Positions 37,249 to 47,709 of a DNA stretch of 64,000 nucleotides are shown here, piece after piece (within the stretch, counting starts at the first letter, position 1; each line of letters opens with the position of its first letter). The position numbers and the translations under genes are program-made. Origin of the DNA: Chloropicon primus (taxonomy: Eukaryota; Chlorophyta; Chloropicophyceae; Chloropicales; Chloropicaceae); NCBI GenBank assembly GCA_023205875.1, contig CP060759.1, positions 845,501 to 909,500 of the forward strand, in the 5' to 3' direction. The notes below the pieces were generated by a model. That model saw only the letters and a program-made list of their open reading frames with translations, had not been told where the DNA came from and searched no databases.

Positions 37249-40200
37249 ATGATGTTTGGGGATGAAGCACCGGAAACGAAAGCGAGCCCTCAGCGTGGGA
37301 AGTCTGGTCTCTCGGAGATGGACAAGTCCTTCGGCCCTTTGATAATCAAGTCGTTCACTCCGCCCGTGAGCACAAGCCCTCGATCTTATGGAAGGAGGAA
37401 GCAGGCGAGCAGCTCCCTGGGGATGGGCCCGGACTTTGGGATGTCGCGGAGCCCGCCGAACGCCCAGCAGCTGCAGAGGCCGTCGACGACGGGGTCGTAC
37501 ACCACCACGAGCAGCAGGCTGAGGCAGAAGAACGCGATGCTTGCTTATCAGCAGCAGGTCGGCACGCTTCCGAGGGAGACGGGTGAGTACGGGACGCTGA
37601 GCGAGGAGAGGTCCATCGACATGCTGCCGAGCGAGGAATCGCTTTTGGAAAGAGGGGAAGACGTCACCTTCATCGACAACGCGGACGTCCGGCAGGTGGA
37701 GCACATGGTGGACGCCTGGCTCGAGCAGTTCATCGAGGACATCGGCCCTCAATTCCCCGGAGTGGCGAGGAAGAGGGAGTTCGGCATGAGGCTCTTGAAC
37801 GTCTTTCTCGAGAGGAACCTCGTGAAGGAGGCGAGCAACCAGCCCAACAGGCTCGTTACAATGCAGGACAAGTGCACGGGGACCGAGGGGTTGGAGGCCG
37901 CAGCGGAGCGACCGAAGGAGGCCATCGCCGCGTTTGGGGAGGACCCAGGAACGAGCGACTTTGGCACCCAGACGATCGTCCACAGAAACTTGAGCGAGGC
38001 GAAGATTCTTGAGCAAGGAGACGAAATCAAGGAGCTGAAGTCGAGGCTGCAAAAGGCGAGCGAAGCCGTGAAGAAGCAGACTGGACACATCACCTTGAAG
38101 GAGCTCGAGAAGGTCAAGCTCGAGAAGGAGGTCAAGGATCTCAAAGAAAGGATTGATGGCTGCTGGTGCTGCTCGAATCCCGCGCTTCAGACGCCGCAGA
38201 ACAGGAAGAATCCTCCCGCGAACGGTCCGGCCACGAACCAGAGACCGAACACTTCCATGGGCTTTATCAGGACCATGACGCCGGCACCCTCGGGCGGGGT
38301 GGCGCTTCAACAGCAGAGCCAGCCGGCCAAAAAGAGCGTCCCGGTCAAGCGCCTGGAGAGCAGATTCGAGCAGAGTGGCGACCTCAAGGGCACACCAAGG
38401 GAGACGCCCAGAAAGGATGGCGCCGGGGATGACGCTGGGCGGCAAACCCAAATTGAGAGGACGAGGAGGGAGATCAAGGACAGGCAGTTCCAGGGAGCAG
38501 GATCCCCGATTTTCGATATTCAGTTGAGAGCGGGCCAATCATTGAACAAAAAATTGAGGACGGAGCTCGTCACGCTGAGGGCCAAGGTCCAAGAGATGGC
38601 CGTCCACGTGGAAGACGAGAACTCGAAATCAGTGGCCTCGCTCTCGGAGACCAAGGAGAAATTGCAGTGCAGACTGGAGAAGCTGGAGGTTGGCCTGGAC
38701 AACAAGCACGAGATCAACGACCGGGTGGCCAAAGAAGTGCAGAAGAGGCTCGCTGCTATCGAGGAGGCCGCGACGGTGCTGATGAAACACCAGGAGGAAG
38801 AATTGATCCGGTTGAAGAACCGGGCTCACTCCGAGACGAGGGAAAAGAGGAAGCAGCTCACGAGCGCGAGGAAAGAGTGCGAGAAGAAGGAGGAGATGAT
38901 CATCCAGTCGCAGGACGACAGGATCAAGAAGCTGCGGTACCAGATCCAAAGCAAGGAGCATAACATGATGCAAAAGCAAGTTATGATGGAGCAGGAAAAT
39001 AGAGCTGTGCTGCAGGAACTGGACGAGAAGTGCTCCCAGACGGAGAAGCTGAACAAGGAGAACCACCAACTGAAGCAAAGCATCACGAAGCTGGAGGAGA
39101 GGGTCAAGCAGGAGCAGCACAAGCACAACATCCAGCAAATCGAGCTCGACGACGTGAAGGCAAAGGCAAAGAAGGAGACGAGCACCAGCCACGGCCTGAA
39201 AGACCAGTACGAGTCCTTGAAGGCGGACCTCAAGGAAGCGAGGCTGACGGCAGAGGATTACATCAACAAGTTCAACCTCGCCACGTACCAGATTGAGCAG
39301 CTCGAGAAGAGCAAGTGGTTCATGGACAAGCACATGAAGAGACTGAAGAGGGACATCGACGAGCTCGAGGAGCAGCACAAGTCCACCACGGACGAACTCA
39401 TACAGACGAGATCGCAGTGCTCTTACTTGCTAAGGGATAATTCGCACATGAAGGTGGCGGTGAACGAGGCGACGAAGTCTATCACCGCGTGCACCCAGGC
39501 GTTCGCGCTCATGAACCAGAAAGTCGCTGTCTGCGAAACTTCTGTGGACGATTCCAGTGCCACCCTCGGTGACCTTGGCAGCGTTTTGGACAAGGATCAG
39601 ATCCGCCTCGGCAAAGAATACAAGGCGTTGTGCGAGTCCCTTGGAAAGGAACTCCGAGAGACCAAGAAGGAATTGCTGGGCACCCAATCCTCAAAGAGGA
39701 AGACGAATGAGGCCATAAAGGAGGTCTCTTTGAGTCACGCGAAGAGCCAGTGGCAGGAGGATCACATGAATTACGAGGACTTTGGGGAGGAGTTCAAGCA
39801 GGAAAGGGCGCAGCAGCTCGTGGCCCGAGCGGATGAGATGAAGACGAAGACCTTGGTGGAAGCATCGAACATGGACGCGGATGCCAACTTGGCAGAAATT
39901 CTTGACGTTGTCAGGGATTCCAACGATCTGCGCTTGAATTTGGGCGAAGAGTGCATGAAGGTCTCTACCACAAATCACGTGGGGACTGCCGTGCTGGACA
40001 CCCTGGGCGACTTTTATGGCAAGCTGTTCAAGGGTGTGGACAACCTCCTGTTCAGGACCGAGAAGAAGCTCAAGTCCTTCGAGAGGAAAGAAGTGAATCT
40101 TCGCAAGCGGGTTGTGAATTATGCGGAGAAGATGAAATCTCTAAGAGTTCGTCACAACCAGGAGCTCCACGAGAGGAACAAGAAGATCAAGGATATCGAC

Positions 40201-40698
40201 AAGTCCCTCACGCACGAGAAGATGAAGGTTCAGGACCAGGACCACACGATTTGTGACCTGAAGGAAGACGTGAAGGCCAAGGGCAAGCAGGTGGACAGCC
40301 TGAAAATCAGTTACGACGCCGCTAAGCATTCCAAGGAAAGCCTGTTGAAGGAGCTGACTCTGAGCAAAATCAAGGTCAAGCGCCTGGAAAGCCAAATCGA
40401 GGAGAAGGACACCCTGGTGCACGAGGTGCAGATGACATCTGCCGAGTACCAAGTTCAAGTGAATGTCAACAACAAGAAGTTTGACCAGAGGCTCGAGCAC
40501 TTCAAGGGCTGGCTCGGCTTGGCGAGCGAGAAGTTGAGTCAGAGCATGGTGAGCATCAAGGAGGACTTCAATTGCTTGCAGGACGACGTCCTGCACGACC
40601 TCATGAAGACCAAGGCGTATATTGATTACGAGTTGACCAACGACAACAGCTTCCTGGCGAAAATGAAACTGAAGGACTGGGAGCGCGGCAAGAAGTGA
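37249..40698 (+). CDS. large coiled-coil protein, 1149 residues, unknown
   Basis: No intron is seen. The first ~130 residues are Ser/Pro/Gly-rich and disordered. A small folded-looking segment around residues 150-205 (VEHMVDAWLEQFIEDIGPQFPGVARK) precedes a long coiled coil that runs with few breaks from about 255 to the end. A CWCC tetrad near residue 305 is followed by a Pro/Asn-rich gap. The heptads are Lys/Glu/Gln-rich. The C-terminal ~170 residues read like a structural rod. It may be a centriolar, basal-body or ciliary scaffold, given other flagellar genes in the window, but no motif identifies it. The ATG at 37249 is preferred to 37186, which would add 21 residues. Confidence 0.7.
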   Translation: MMFGDEAPETKASPQRGKSGLSEMDKSFGPLIIKSFTPPVSTSPRSYGRRKQASSSLGMGPDFGMSRSPPNAQQLQRPSTTGSYTTTSSRLRQKNAMLAYQQQVGTLPRETGEYGTLSEERSIDMLPSEESLLERGEDVTFIDNADVRQVEHMVDAWLEQFIEDIGPQFPGVARKREFGMRLLNVFLERNLVKEASNQPNRLVTMQDKCTGTEGLEAAAERPKEAIAAFGEDPGTSDFGTQTIVHRNLSEAKILEQGDEIKELKSRLQKASEAVKKQTGHITLKELEKVKLEKEVKDLKERIDGCWCCSNPALQTPQNRKNPPANGPATNQRPNTSMGFIRTMTPAPSGGVALQQQSQPAKKSVPVKRLESRFEQSGDLKGTPRETPRKDGAGDDAGRQTQIERTRREIKDRQFQGAGSPIFDIQLRAGQSLNKKLRTELVTLRAKVQEMAVHVEDENSKSVASLSETKEKLQCRLEKLEVGLDNKHEINDRVAKEVQKRLAAIEEAATVLMKHQEEELIRLKNRAHSETREKRKQLTSARKECEKKEEMIIQSQDDRIKKLRYQIQSKEHNMMQKQVMMEQENRAVLQELDEKCSQTEKLNKENHQLKQSITKLEERVKQEQHKHNIQQIELDDVKAKAKKETSTSHGLKDQYESLKADLKEARLTAEDYINKFNLATYQIEQLEKSKWFMDKHMKRLKRDIDELEEQHKSTTDELIQTRSQCSYLLRDNSHMKVAVNEATKSITACTQAFALMNQKVAVCETSVDDSSATLGDLGSVLDKDQIRLGKEYKALCESLGKELRETKKELLGTQSSKRKTNEAIKEVSLSHAKSQWQEDHMNYEDFGEEFKQERAQQLVARADEMKTKTLVEASNMDADANLAEILDVVRDSNDLRLNLGEECMKVSTTNHVGTAVLDTLGDFYGKLFKGVDNLLFRTEKKLKSFERKEVNLRKRVVNYAEKMKSLRVRHNQELHERNKKIKDIDKSLTHEKMKVQDQDHTICDLKEDVKAKGKQVDSLKISYDAAKHSKESLLKELTLSKIKVKRLESQIEEKDTLVHEVQMTSAEYQVQVNVNNKKFDQRLEHFKGWLGLASEKLSQSMVSIKEDFNCLQDDVLHDLMKTKAYIDYELTNDNSFLAKMKLKDWERGKK

Positions 40699-41057
40699 GC
40701 GACCATATTACATCAGATTTAGCAAATTTTTAGAATCCTTGTGTGATCGCTGGTGAGAGCGATCACACTCATGACGCACCCGCAGGGCTTCACCAGGGCT
40801 TCGCCCTAGCTTCGGCCTGCGCTGCGTCTACGTTGCTTCTCATCATTTGATTACACGATACCATCACGCAAAAGTTACCCCGGAGGGGTTACTCCCATCA
40901 GGTACCTTCGATTGTATTCTATGCGGCCCGGCACCAGCGAATCGAAACGCCTTGAATGGAGCGGCCATCTCGTGTATTGTATAATTATTAATGCTTTTTA
41001 TAAATACTTTATTTTTACATCTGCATACCACCTAGCACTGGTTAAGCAAAGTTCTTT
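40699..41057. other. structured intergenic block with three hairpins
   Basis: There is a perfect 11 bp inverted repeat (40741-40751 with 40758-40768, loop GGTGAG), a 5 bp hairpin AGGGC-TTC-GCCCT (40795-40807) and a near-perfect hairpin with one mismatch around 40872-40892. GC-rich direct repeats of GGGCTTC lie between them. The downstream part, near 40980-41040, is AT-rich. It may be a small non-autonomous repeat, a transcription end region or an unknown structured RNA. Confidence 0.45.
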
Positions 41058-41984
41058 TCACGCCCCGATGCTGCCTATGCTGTCCAGGAAGAAGTACGTC
41101 CCCCCCGCCACGAGCAGCGTCCCACTGACCGGGTTGATCCACTGGGAATAGGCTCTGATCGAAGGTATCTGCTTGAGATTTTCCGTGGCGCTCGCTGCCA
41201 CGAGTAGTGGGGTCACGTACCCCATCGCGTAGAACAAAAGCAGAACCCCCCCGCTGGTGGGACTGTCGACCGTCGACCCCGTGTATGCCAAGAGCGTTGC
41301 GAGGACTGGCGTGCTGCAGGGGGAAGAGACGAAGGCAAAGGCGAGGCCAGCGAGAAAGGAACGAAGGAGTGGGGGCACCTCCAAATTCCTTGGGTCAAAG
41401 TTTTGGAACGCCGAGGGAAACTGAAACTGGACGACCTCGAGCAGGTTCAGCCCCATCGAAACCGCCAGAAGGCTCGCGAGGCAGGGCAGCACCGGGCCCG
41501 TCTGCCCGTACGTCTTCCCCAAGGTCGTGGAGAACACTCCAAGAGCCGCGAAGCTCGACGCGATGCCGAGGGCGAAACCCGCAGCGTTCTTGCTGAGCGC
41601 CTCGCTCCCCTCCACCGCCGTTTTTGAGTAACCCCCGATGTATCCAATGGTTAGGGGCAGAATGCTCAGAACGCACGGGGATAAGCTCGTCAGGAGGCCT
41701 GCCACGGTCGTCAGCGGGTAAACGAACAGCGGGACGGACTTGGAAGCTAAGCTGCAAACGATGAGGTCGTTCAAGTCCTGCGACGCGGTGTAGAGCGCCT
41801 CGTCGAGTCCGGCCTCGCACGGCCCCGCCCGCTCCCGCTTCCGCCGAGGGCGTCCCCCCCTCCCTCCCGTCCTCCCCCCCCTCGGGCCCACAAAGAGCCA
41901 CCCGTGGCCCTCCCTTGCCCTTCGTTCCCCCCTCCCCCTCGCCCTTCCTCCCCTCGCCCTTCCTCCCCACGCCCCTGCTCTCAT
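41058..41984 (-). CDS. CCDA: thylakoid thiol transporter CcdA
   Basis: 308 residues. After a Gly/Arg-rich leader of ~65 residues, six membrane helices follow. The two redox cysteines are in LSPCVLSILPLTIGYIGG (TM1) and SSPCSTPVLATLLAY (TM4), each followed by the family's proline. CcdA passes electrons from stromal thioredoxin to the thylakoid lumen for haem attachment to cytochromes f and c6. The N-terminus is uncertain: the Arg/Gly leader may be incomplete or an earlier exon may exist. It is head-to-head with the polymerase iota gene, about 280 bp apart. Confidence 0.9.
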   Translation of the reverse strand: MRAGAWGGRARGGRARGRGERRAREGHGWLFVGPRGGRTGGRGGRPRRKRERAGPCEAGLDEALYTASQDLNDLIVCSLASKSVPLFVYPLTTVAGLLTSLSPCVLSILPLTIGYIGGYSKTAVEGSEALSKNAAGFALGIASSFAALGVFSTTLGKTYGQTGPVLPCLASLLAVSMGLNLLEVVQFQFPSAFQNFDPRNLEVPPLLRSFLAGLAFAFVSSPCSTPVLATLLAYTGSTVDSPTSGGVLLLFYAMGYVTPLLVAASATENLKQIPSIRAYSQWINPVSGTLLVAGGTYFFLDSIGSIGA

Positions 41985-42261
41985 TCTCCCTCCCTCCGAG
42001 TCCCAGGTCAGGCCAGGTCAGGTCAGTTTCGCCCTTCGCCCTTCGCTCCTCCCGCCACACGCACAGAGTCTCCTTGCCCGAGGCGTCGAATGGGTCGACC
42101 GACACAACCGACCAAAACCTCGCCGAGGTTGTCGTCGTCGTCGTCGTCGTCGTCGCGGTCCTTCGTTTATTGTTGTCCTCCTCGTCCTCCTCGCTCGCCA
42201 GGAGCACGTGTCATGGTGGACCTGCTCAGCTGCTTGTGTGAGAGGAGGACTACAGGCGTAG

Positions 42262-44112
42262 ATGGATGGTGTGGGGGAGGACTACAGGCGGCGTGCCTTC
42301 GCGGAGGAGCCGGTGGAACTGCGACGAGCGGCGAACGAATTGGCGACGACGTCGACGACAACGCTCCAGGGGGAAGCGGGTTGGTGTGTTCGGTTGTATC
42401 CTCTGCAAGAGCCTCGCACGAAGCAGGACGTGAGCAAGGCGGTCGTCGTGCACCTGGATCTGGACTGCTTTTATGCACAGGTGGAGGAGCTCCTGGATCC
42501 GAGCCTCAAGGGGAAGCCCGTGGGCGTGACGCAGAAGTACCTCGTCGTCACTTGCAACTACGAAGCTAGGAAAGCTGGAATAACCAAGCTGATGAACGTC
42601 AAGGAGGCCATGAGGAAGTGCCCATCATCGCTCGTGTTGCGCAGCGGCGAGGACCTTACCCCTTACCGCTCGTACAGCAGGAAGGCTGAGGCACTTTTGC
42701 AGAAGTTTGGCCCCGTCGAGCGATTGGGTCTCGATGAGTTCTTCGTCGACGTCCAGGCGCTGGTGGACGAGAGGCTCGCGGCCGGGGAGGTTCCTCAGCA
42801 CTTCAGAGGGCACTTGGTGGGAAGCGGAACGTCGGTGAGGGCAGACACTAGGTTCCGGCCGCAAGATCTCAGGTCTGGTGCCTCTTCGGGGACGTTGTTG
42901 GACCTAAACCCGCCAGTAGGGGCAGAGGCCACGGAGGAAGAGCGCAGGCTCGCCGTTGGCTCGGTGATAGCAGCCACGGCCAGGGGCGAACTCCGGCAGC
43001 TGCTCGGGCTCCGGGCCTCAGCAGGCATAACCGTCAACAAGCTTCTCAGCAAGCTCGTGGGGGGACTGCACAAGCCCGACGACCAGACCACAATGCTTTT
43101 CAAAGACGCAGACCTGTTCACCGCGACACTGCCGGTGAGGTGCATCAAGGGCGTGGGCGCACTCACGGAACAAAAGTTCAAGTCGATAGGAGTTCACACA
43201 TGTCTTGATCTGAGGGCGAAGACCGTTGCGGAGATCTCCAAAAGTGTCACAAAGGGGAACCAGGAGTTGGCCAAGTTCTTCCACTTGTGCTCGTGGGGAA
43301 TTGATCTAAGCAGAGTCGTGCCCAAAGGTCCGCCGAAGACCGTTTCCGTTGAGGACAGCTTCAAGTCTCTTGAAGGCTACGAAGCGACCATGAAAGTCCT
43401 CAAATCCGTCTTGGTGCCTGACTTGCTCACCAGGCTTAGGGAAGACTGCGATCAGCACCAAAGGAGGCCGGTGACTCTGACGGTCACGTACCGGACGATG
43501 AGAATGAGGGAGAAGAAGCATTTTGCAAGAAAGAGCCTATCGTGCGCCTTCCCAAGAGCCATGGATACGCCAGAGGTCTCAGAAGCATGCCTCGCACTGC
43601 TTAGGAAGGGGCTGGGAGGCGAGGCGGTCTTCGCCATGACCCTCCTGAATATTGGCGCGAGCCGCTTCACAGATTTCAAGCCGGAAACCGGCAGCAGGAG
43701 GCCCACGACGTCGGTCGCGACCTTCAAGGCTTTCGACGTTCGAGACGGAAGGAGGATTGCAGACGGTTTGACGATGAAACGGAGGAATTACGGAAAGAAT
43801 CCGAGCCTCTTGCTGAGCAAGCAGCAGACTCGGACGCTTGCTTCTACGGGAGAAATCCCAGAGCCAGCAGAATCTCGTGCGACCCCTTCTTCTCTCCCCA
43901 GCATCCAAAGCCACTTCAGGAGTCCAGGAGGCCGACCTTCCCAGCCTGCCGCAGGCCGTAGGAGCGCAGAAGTAGGACTCGGGATCGACATGGAGATCTT
44001 GAAGGAGATGCCCGAGGACGTTCAGAGGGAGTACCGTAATGCCCTAGGATCGCGTAAGAGGGCGAGGGAGGGCCAGGGCGGCTCCATCAGGACGTTCTTC
44101 GCCAAAAAGTAA
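42262..44112 (+). CDS. POLI: Y-family DNA polymerase iota
   Basis: 616 residues, single exon. The palm carries D66 (HLDLDCFYAQVE) and D158-E159 (LGLDEFFVDV), with the finger motif YLVVTCNYEARKAGITKLMNV, which is closer to polymerase iota than to eta, kappa or Rev1. SAGITVNKLLSKLVGGLHKP and IKGVGALTEQKF form the thumb. The little-finger domain starts near VSVEDSFKSL. The C-terminus has a ubiquitin-binding-motif-like helix (EILKEMPEDVQREYR) and a PIP-box-like SIRTFFAKK at the very end. Polymerase iota inserts opposite lesions during translesion synthesis and interacts with ubiquitylated PCNA. The assignment to iota rests on motif wording only. Confidence 0.82.
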   Translation: MDGVGEDYRRRAFAEEPVELRRAANELATTSTTTLQGEAGWCVRLYPLQEPRTKQDVSKAVVVHLDLDCFYAQVEELLDPSLKGKPVGVTQKYLVVTCNYEARKAGITKLMNVKEAMRKCPSSLVLRSGEDLTPYRSYSRKAEALLQKFGPVERLGLDEFFVDVQALVDERLAAGEVPQHFRGHLVGSGTSVRADTRFRPQDLRSGASSGTLLDLNPPVGAEATEEERRLAVGSVIAATARGELRQLLGLRASAGITVNKLLSKLVGGLHKPDDQTTMLFKDADLFTATLPVRCIKGVGALTEQKFKSIGVHTCLDLRAKTVAEISKSVTKGNQELAKFFHLCSWGIDLSRVVPKGPPKTVSVEDSFKSLEGYEATMKVLKSVLVPDLLTRLREDCDQHQRRPVTLTVTYRTMRMREKKHFARKSLSCAFPRAMDTPEVSEACLALLRKGLGGEAVFAMTLLNIGASRFTDFKPETGSRRPTTSVATFKAFDVRDGRRIADGLTMKRRNYGKNPSLLLSKQQTRTLASTGEIPEPAESRATPSSLPSIQSHFRSPGGRPSQPAAGRRSAEVGLGIDMEILKEMPEDVQREYRNALGSRKRAREGQGGSIRTFFAKK

Positions 44113-44156
44113 AGATAAATGGAACTGTTGCGTATCATCATCAGCTGGAGATAAAA

Positions 44157-46144
44157 TTATTGCTTCCATTGCTTCGTTCTTGCTTTTCCTTTTCTTAACA
44201 CGTCGCTGGCCACGTGCTGGAGGGCTCCCGCCAGGGCCCCGAGCACCGCACCAGCTATGATCAATATGAACTCCTCCTCCTGGAAGACTGGGTGGAGAAC
44301 GTTCTCAAACTCGTGCGGAGTCAAGCTCTGAACAGCGAGAGAGACGACAGAGAAGTTAGTTCGTTGTGGACCGTTTAGTGAACTCGAGATTCCAATCAGA
44401 GGACCAAACCTACCTTCAGGCCCTCCTCAAGCATGGGCTGCAAGTCGAGGGTCTGGTCGATGTGGTCATGCAGCACGTGGACGTGCTTCGGCAGCTCCTC
44501 AAGCACTTTCTTCGCGCCCGTGGTTCCCAGACTCCTCACGACGCCATCATCCAGCAAATCTGCCCTTATCCCCATCTGCCCTGCCACTTCATGGATGCGC
44601 TCGACGTTATACTCCGTGAGCAGCTCCTTGAAGCTCTCTTTTTTGGGGCCCGTGAAGAGGTAATTCCAAATCAGCTTTGACTTGAGCAGGTACTTGCAGT
44701 AGAAGTCCGCAAAGGCGGTCGAAACTTCCGCCTGCCTCTGCAAGAATATGCCTTGGATCGTCAGCGGACCGACTTTTACGGGCAGGACAGGCTCGAAGAT
44801 CAACTTCAGGGCCAGCCAGTTTGTCGCGTATCCGACAATCGTGCCACCGATGACCAAGGACCAGATGTTGTCCACGAGGGCCCACACGATAATTTGAGGC
44901 AGGCCCAGCAGGAAGCCAAACCACACGCCGCTGTTGACGAGGAAGGCGAGCTCCTTGTTCCCGCACTCGAGGAAGAACTGGTTAAGGAGTGGCTTGTGCT
45001 TCACGTAGTACTGAGTCACGAACTCGTTCATGTCCAAAATCTTCTCCAAGTTTCCCTGCATGCACCTCACAAAGCCCGCCAAGTAATTGTGCTGGAACTC
45101 CAGAATCGCGTACTTGAGGTCACTCGTGAGCTTTGGGATCACGTGGTTCTCGGCGAACGACACGGACCAGCGGGGGAAGAGAGACCTGCCGACATCCCTC
45201 GCCAAGTCTGGTACCTCGATGGACAGGAGGGTGGCGAGCTTGTTCGGATCCAATTTCATGAAAGTCTCCTGCACGTCCACGAGTTTTGTCGTCACCATGC
45301 TCACCATGGCGAATCCCATCTTCGCCGCCTTGGCCGGGACGATTCCTTGCCATCCCAACAGCCCGTGCGGTTGCATGACGTCGCACCCGTAGATGGACCC
45401 AGTCACAAACCTCTTCGCGTTGATTCCCAAAAAGTCGATGGGATAGAATATCATTTGGACGGCGAGCCAGTTCGTGAGCCAGCCGACGAAAGCGGCCACG
45501 AGCGGAATACAAATTGCTTCCACCTTCTTCTTCTTGATCTTCGCGGTCGCTTTCTTCAACAGGAACACCGAGCGTGACTTCAAGTATTCCCTCTCGTTCT
45601 GTATCCCCTTCACCACCCCAAAGAAGACGAGCAGCCTGACAATCGGGTTCTTGGTAATGAAGCCCGTGCCCTTGTTCGGACTCTCCGAAGCGAGAGCTCT
45701 CAGGACGGTGCCGTCGCTGGCAACCAGGAGAACCAGTCCCAAGGTCACCAGGACGAGGCCTAGCCCCCTCCTCCTCCTCCCTTCTTCCCGAGGAGGAGGA
45801 AGGATCTCTGCCTCACACCCTTCCCCCGTCTCACTCCTCAGGCTCGCGCTCGGCCCATGCCCCCTCGGGCGGACCCTCCCCTCCCCGTGCTCCAAGGGCA
45901 GAGCCCAGCGTCCTCTCCTCAAACGGGATGACGATGATGACGATGATGACGATGATGACGATGTTGACGATGATGATGATGTCGTCGACGAAGCCAATCT
46001 GTTTCCACGTCGCCTCTTCGACAAGCCCCCCCCCTTGCTAACGCACCGACACACCCATCGTCCTTGCGTTCTCCCCGAAGTGGACGTGGACCCAACCATG
46101 CCTCCTCCCCTCCGTCCGCCTTGCCCCACGCTGCTCATCCCCAT
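44157..46144 (-). CDS. DUF445-family membrane protein
   Basis: Two exons on the minus strand, 44414-46144 and 44157-44327 (633 residues); the join is phase 0. An N-terminal Arg/Ser/Gly-rich stretch of ~110 residues with a serine run (from a GATGAC repeat) looks like a plastid or mitochondrial leader. Two DUF445 repeats follow, each with the hallmark G(W/Y).TNWLA...IF.P: FVGWLTNWLAVQMIFYPIDF and VGYATNWLALKLIFEPVLP, each followed by Q/W-G-I/F loops. Function is unknown; bacterial homologues are inner-membrane proteins. The final exon adds a C-terminal membrane helix (ILIIAGAVLGALAGAL). The ATG at 46144 is preferred; the one at 46318 would leave only 45 bp to the GT29 start. Confidence 0.8.
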
Positions 46145-46362
46145 CAGCTGTCCGCTCGTCCCGTGGACAACTGCAACTGGAACTGGACACCTTTGCTTTT
46201 TGGATGGTGGATGGACAAGGTGGGTGGTTTCGTTAGCGATTGAGGGCGCGGGGGGTGGCTGGAAGGAGAGGGAGGGTTTAGGATCGGAAAGATGGTCTCG
46301 AGATCTTTCGTTTGACATGTCGGTTGACCGTCTTCAACGACGAGAGAACCGGTGAGTTTGGA

Positions 46363-47667
46363 ATGATGAGAAGCCGGAAGGGGAAAGGGAACCGGAGGGT
46401 CCTGGGGCTGAGCACCTTCCTCCTCGCTGTCTTTGCGTGCTTCCTCTTGTACGACGCGTCCCACAAGCTGGCTTCCTTGGGCAGGAGCGAGATTCTTCAG
46501 ACAAGGCAGACGAAGGAGCTCTCCGACCACAGGGCTGCCGTCGGGGCGGCGAGAGATGCGGCGAGACAGAAGAGGGTGTTGGAGAAGTCCCCGCTCTCGC
46601 CAGAGGAACTCGGCTCGCTTCGGCGGAAGTGGGCCAGTGCTGTGAACTTGCCCGACGCCAGTGAGCTCGACGCTTACTCCAAAAAGGTCAGGGTCGAGAA
46701 CCTGTTCTTGCATCAGGGCAACTACAAGCGACTGCTGAGGCATTACCTGGAAGATATGGATGGAGGGGACGGCAACAGCAGCACCTCTGGAAGCGAGGGC
46801 ACGGATTCGGTTGACGGCGTGGACGCCTTTATCACAAACAGGCGGTCGTTCCCTGCGAGTTTGAGGTTCCTTCGCAACTACAATTTCGACACTTGCGCTG
46901 TTGTGGGAAACTCAGGGAGCTTGCTCAACGCGACGTTTGGCAAATGCATCGACAGCCACCACGTCGTATTGAGGTTCAATCAGGCGCCTCGAGGGGACTC
47001 CGGCAACAATCTGAAGCGCCAGGTGGGCTCAAAAACCACTTTCAGGCTCATCAACACAAGATGGACGCACAAGTACGGGGACGGGAGCCCCTCTCTCCAA
47101 GGATTGCCGTTGGAGACGGGGGTCACAATGGTGGCGACAAGGGCCCACCCCCGGTTATACGAGTCACTTGCGGAGATGCTGAAGAAGAAGAGGCCAGATG
47201 TCAAGCTCCTTTATCTTTCCTCGAGGGTAATCAGCTCGGCTAGAAACTTGCTAGTCGCGTTCAGGCGAAAGCTCGTGGAGGATGAAGCGGGGGAGTATGA
47301 AAAGATTCCGGGGGGCAACACGCCTAGCTCCGGGCTCGTTGGGGTTTACGCGTTGCTGCAAGCCTGCCGGACTCTGGACGTGTATGGTTTTGGCCTCGAT
47401 GACAGTGCAGGCGATGCCCAGGGCTATCACTATTTTGACATCCTTTCCCCAGCTCACGGCAAGAGGAAGGACAGCATGAATCCAACCCATAGTTTTGACA
47501 CCGAGAAGCTCCTGCTGAGAAGCTTGCAAGCCGGGGGGGCGCTCAACCTTTGCGAAGCGCGTCGGGGGGACAGGAAGGCAAGGAGGGAGTGTGGCCTCCA
47601 GGTCCAGAACTCACCAAATCGAAGGGCTGCAGACTCTTCTGCGGGCCTCTTCGACATGATTGACTAA
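46363..47667 (+). CDS. GT29 sialyltransferase-like enzyme
   Basis: 434 residues from the ATG at 46363 (an in-frame ATG lies at 46312). A basic tail and a signal-anchor helix (VLGLSTFLLAVFACFLLY) give a type II Golgi protein. The sialyl motif L is CAVVGNSGSLLNATFG...IDSHHVVLRFNQAP, running to VGSKTTFRLIN. Sialyl motif S is PSSGLVGVYALLQACRTLDVYGFG, and a VS-like HYFD/HSFDTE follows. Animal GT29 enzymes transfer sialic acid; plants and algae use GT29 members for other sugars such as Kdo. The donor here is therefore unknown. Confidence 0.85.
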   Translation: MMRSRKGKGNRRVLGLSTFLLAVFACFLLYDASHKLASLGRSEILQTRQTKELSDHRAAVGAARDAARQKRVLEKSPLSPEELGSLRRKWASAVNLPDASELDAYSKKVRVENLFLHQGNYKRLLRHYLEDMDGGDGNSSTSGSEGTDSVDGVDAFITNRRSFPASLRFLRNYNFDTCAVVGNSGSLLNATFGKCIDSHHVVLRFNQAPRGDSGNNLKRQVGSKTTFRLINTRWTHKYGDGSPSLQGLPLETGVTMVATRAHPRLYESLAEMLKKKRPDVKLLYLSSRVISSARNLLVAFRRKLVEDEAGEYEKIPGGNTPSSGLVGVYALLQACRTLDVYGFGLDDSAGDAQGYHYFDILSPAHGKRKDSMNPTHSFDTEKLLLRSLQAGGALNLCEARRGDRKARRECGLQVQNSPNRRAADSSAGLFDMID

Positions 47668-47709
47668 ATAAAAGTGTGTGTTCATAAAAAGAAGAAGAGT
47701 GTTTTGTTT

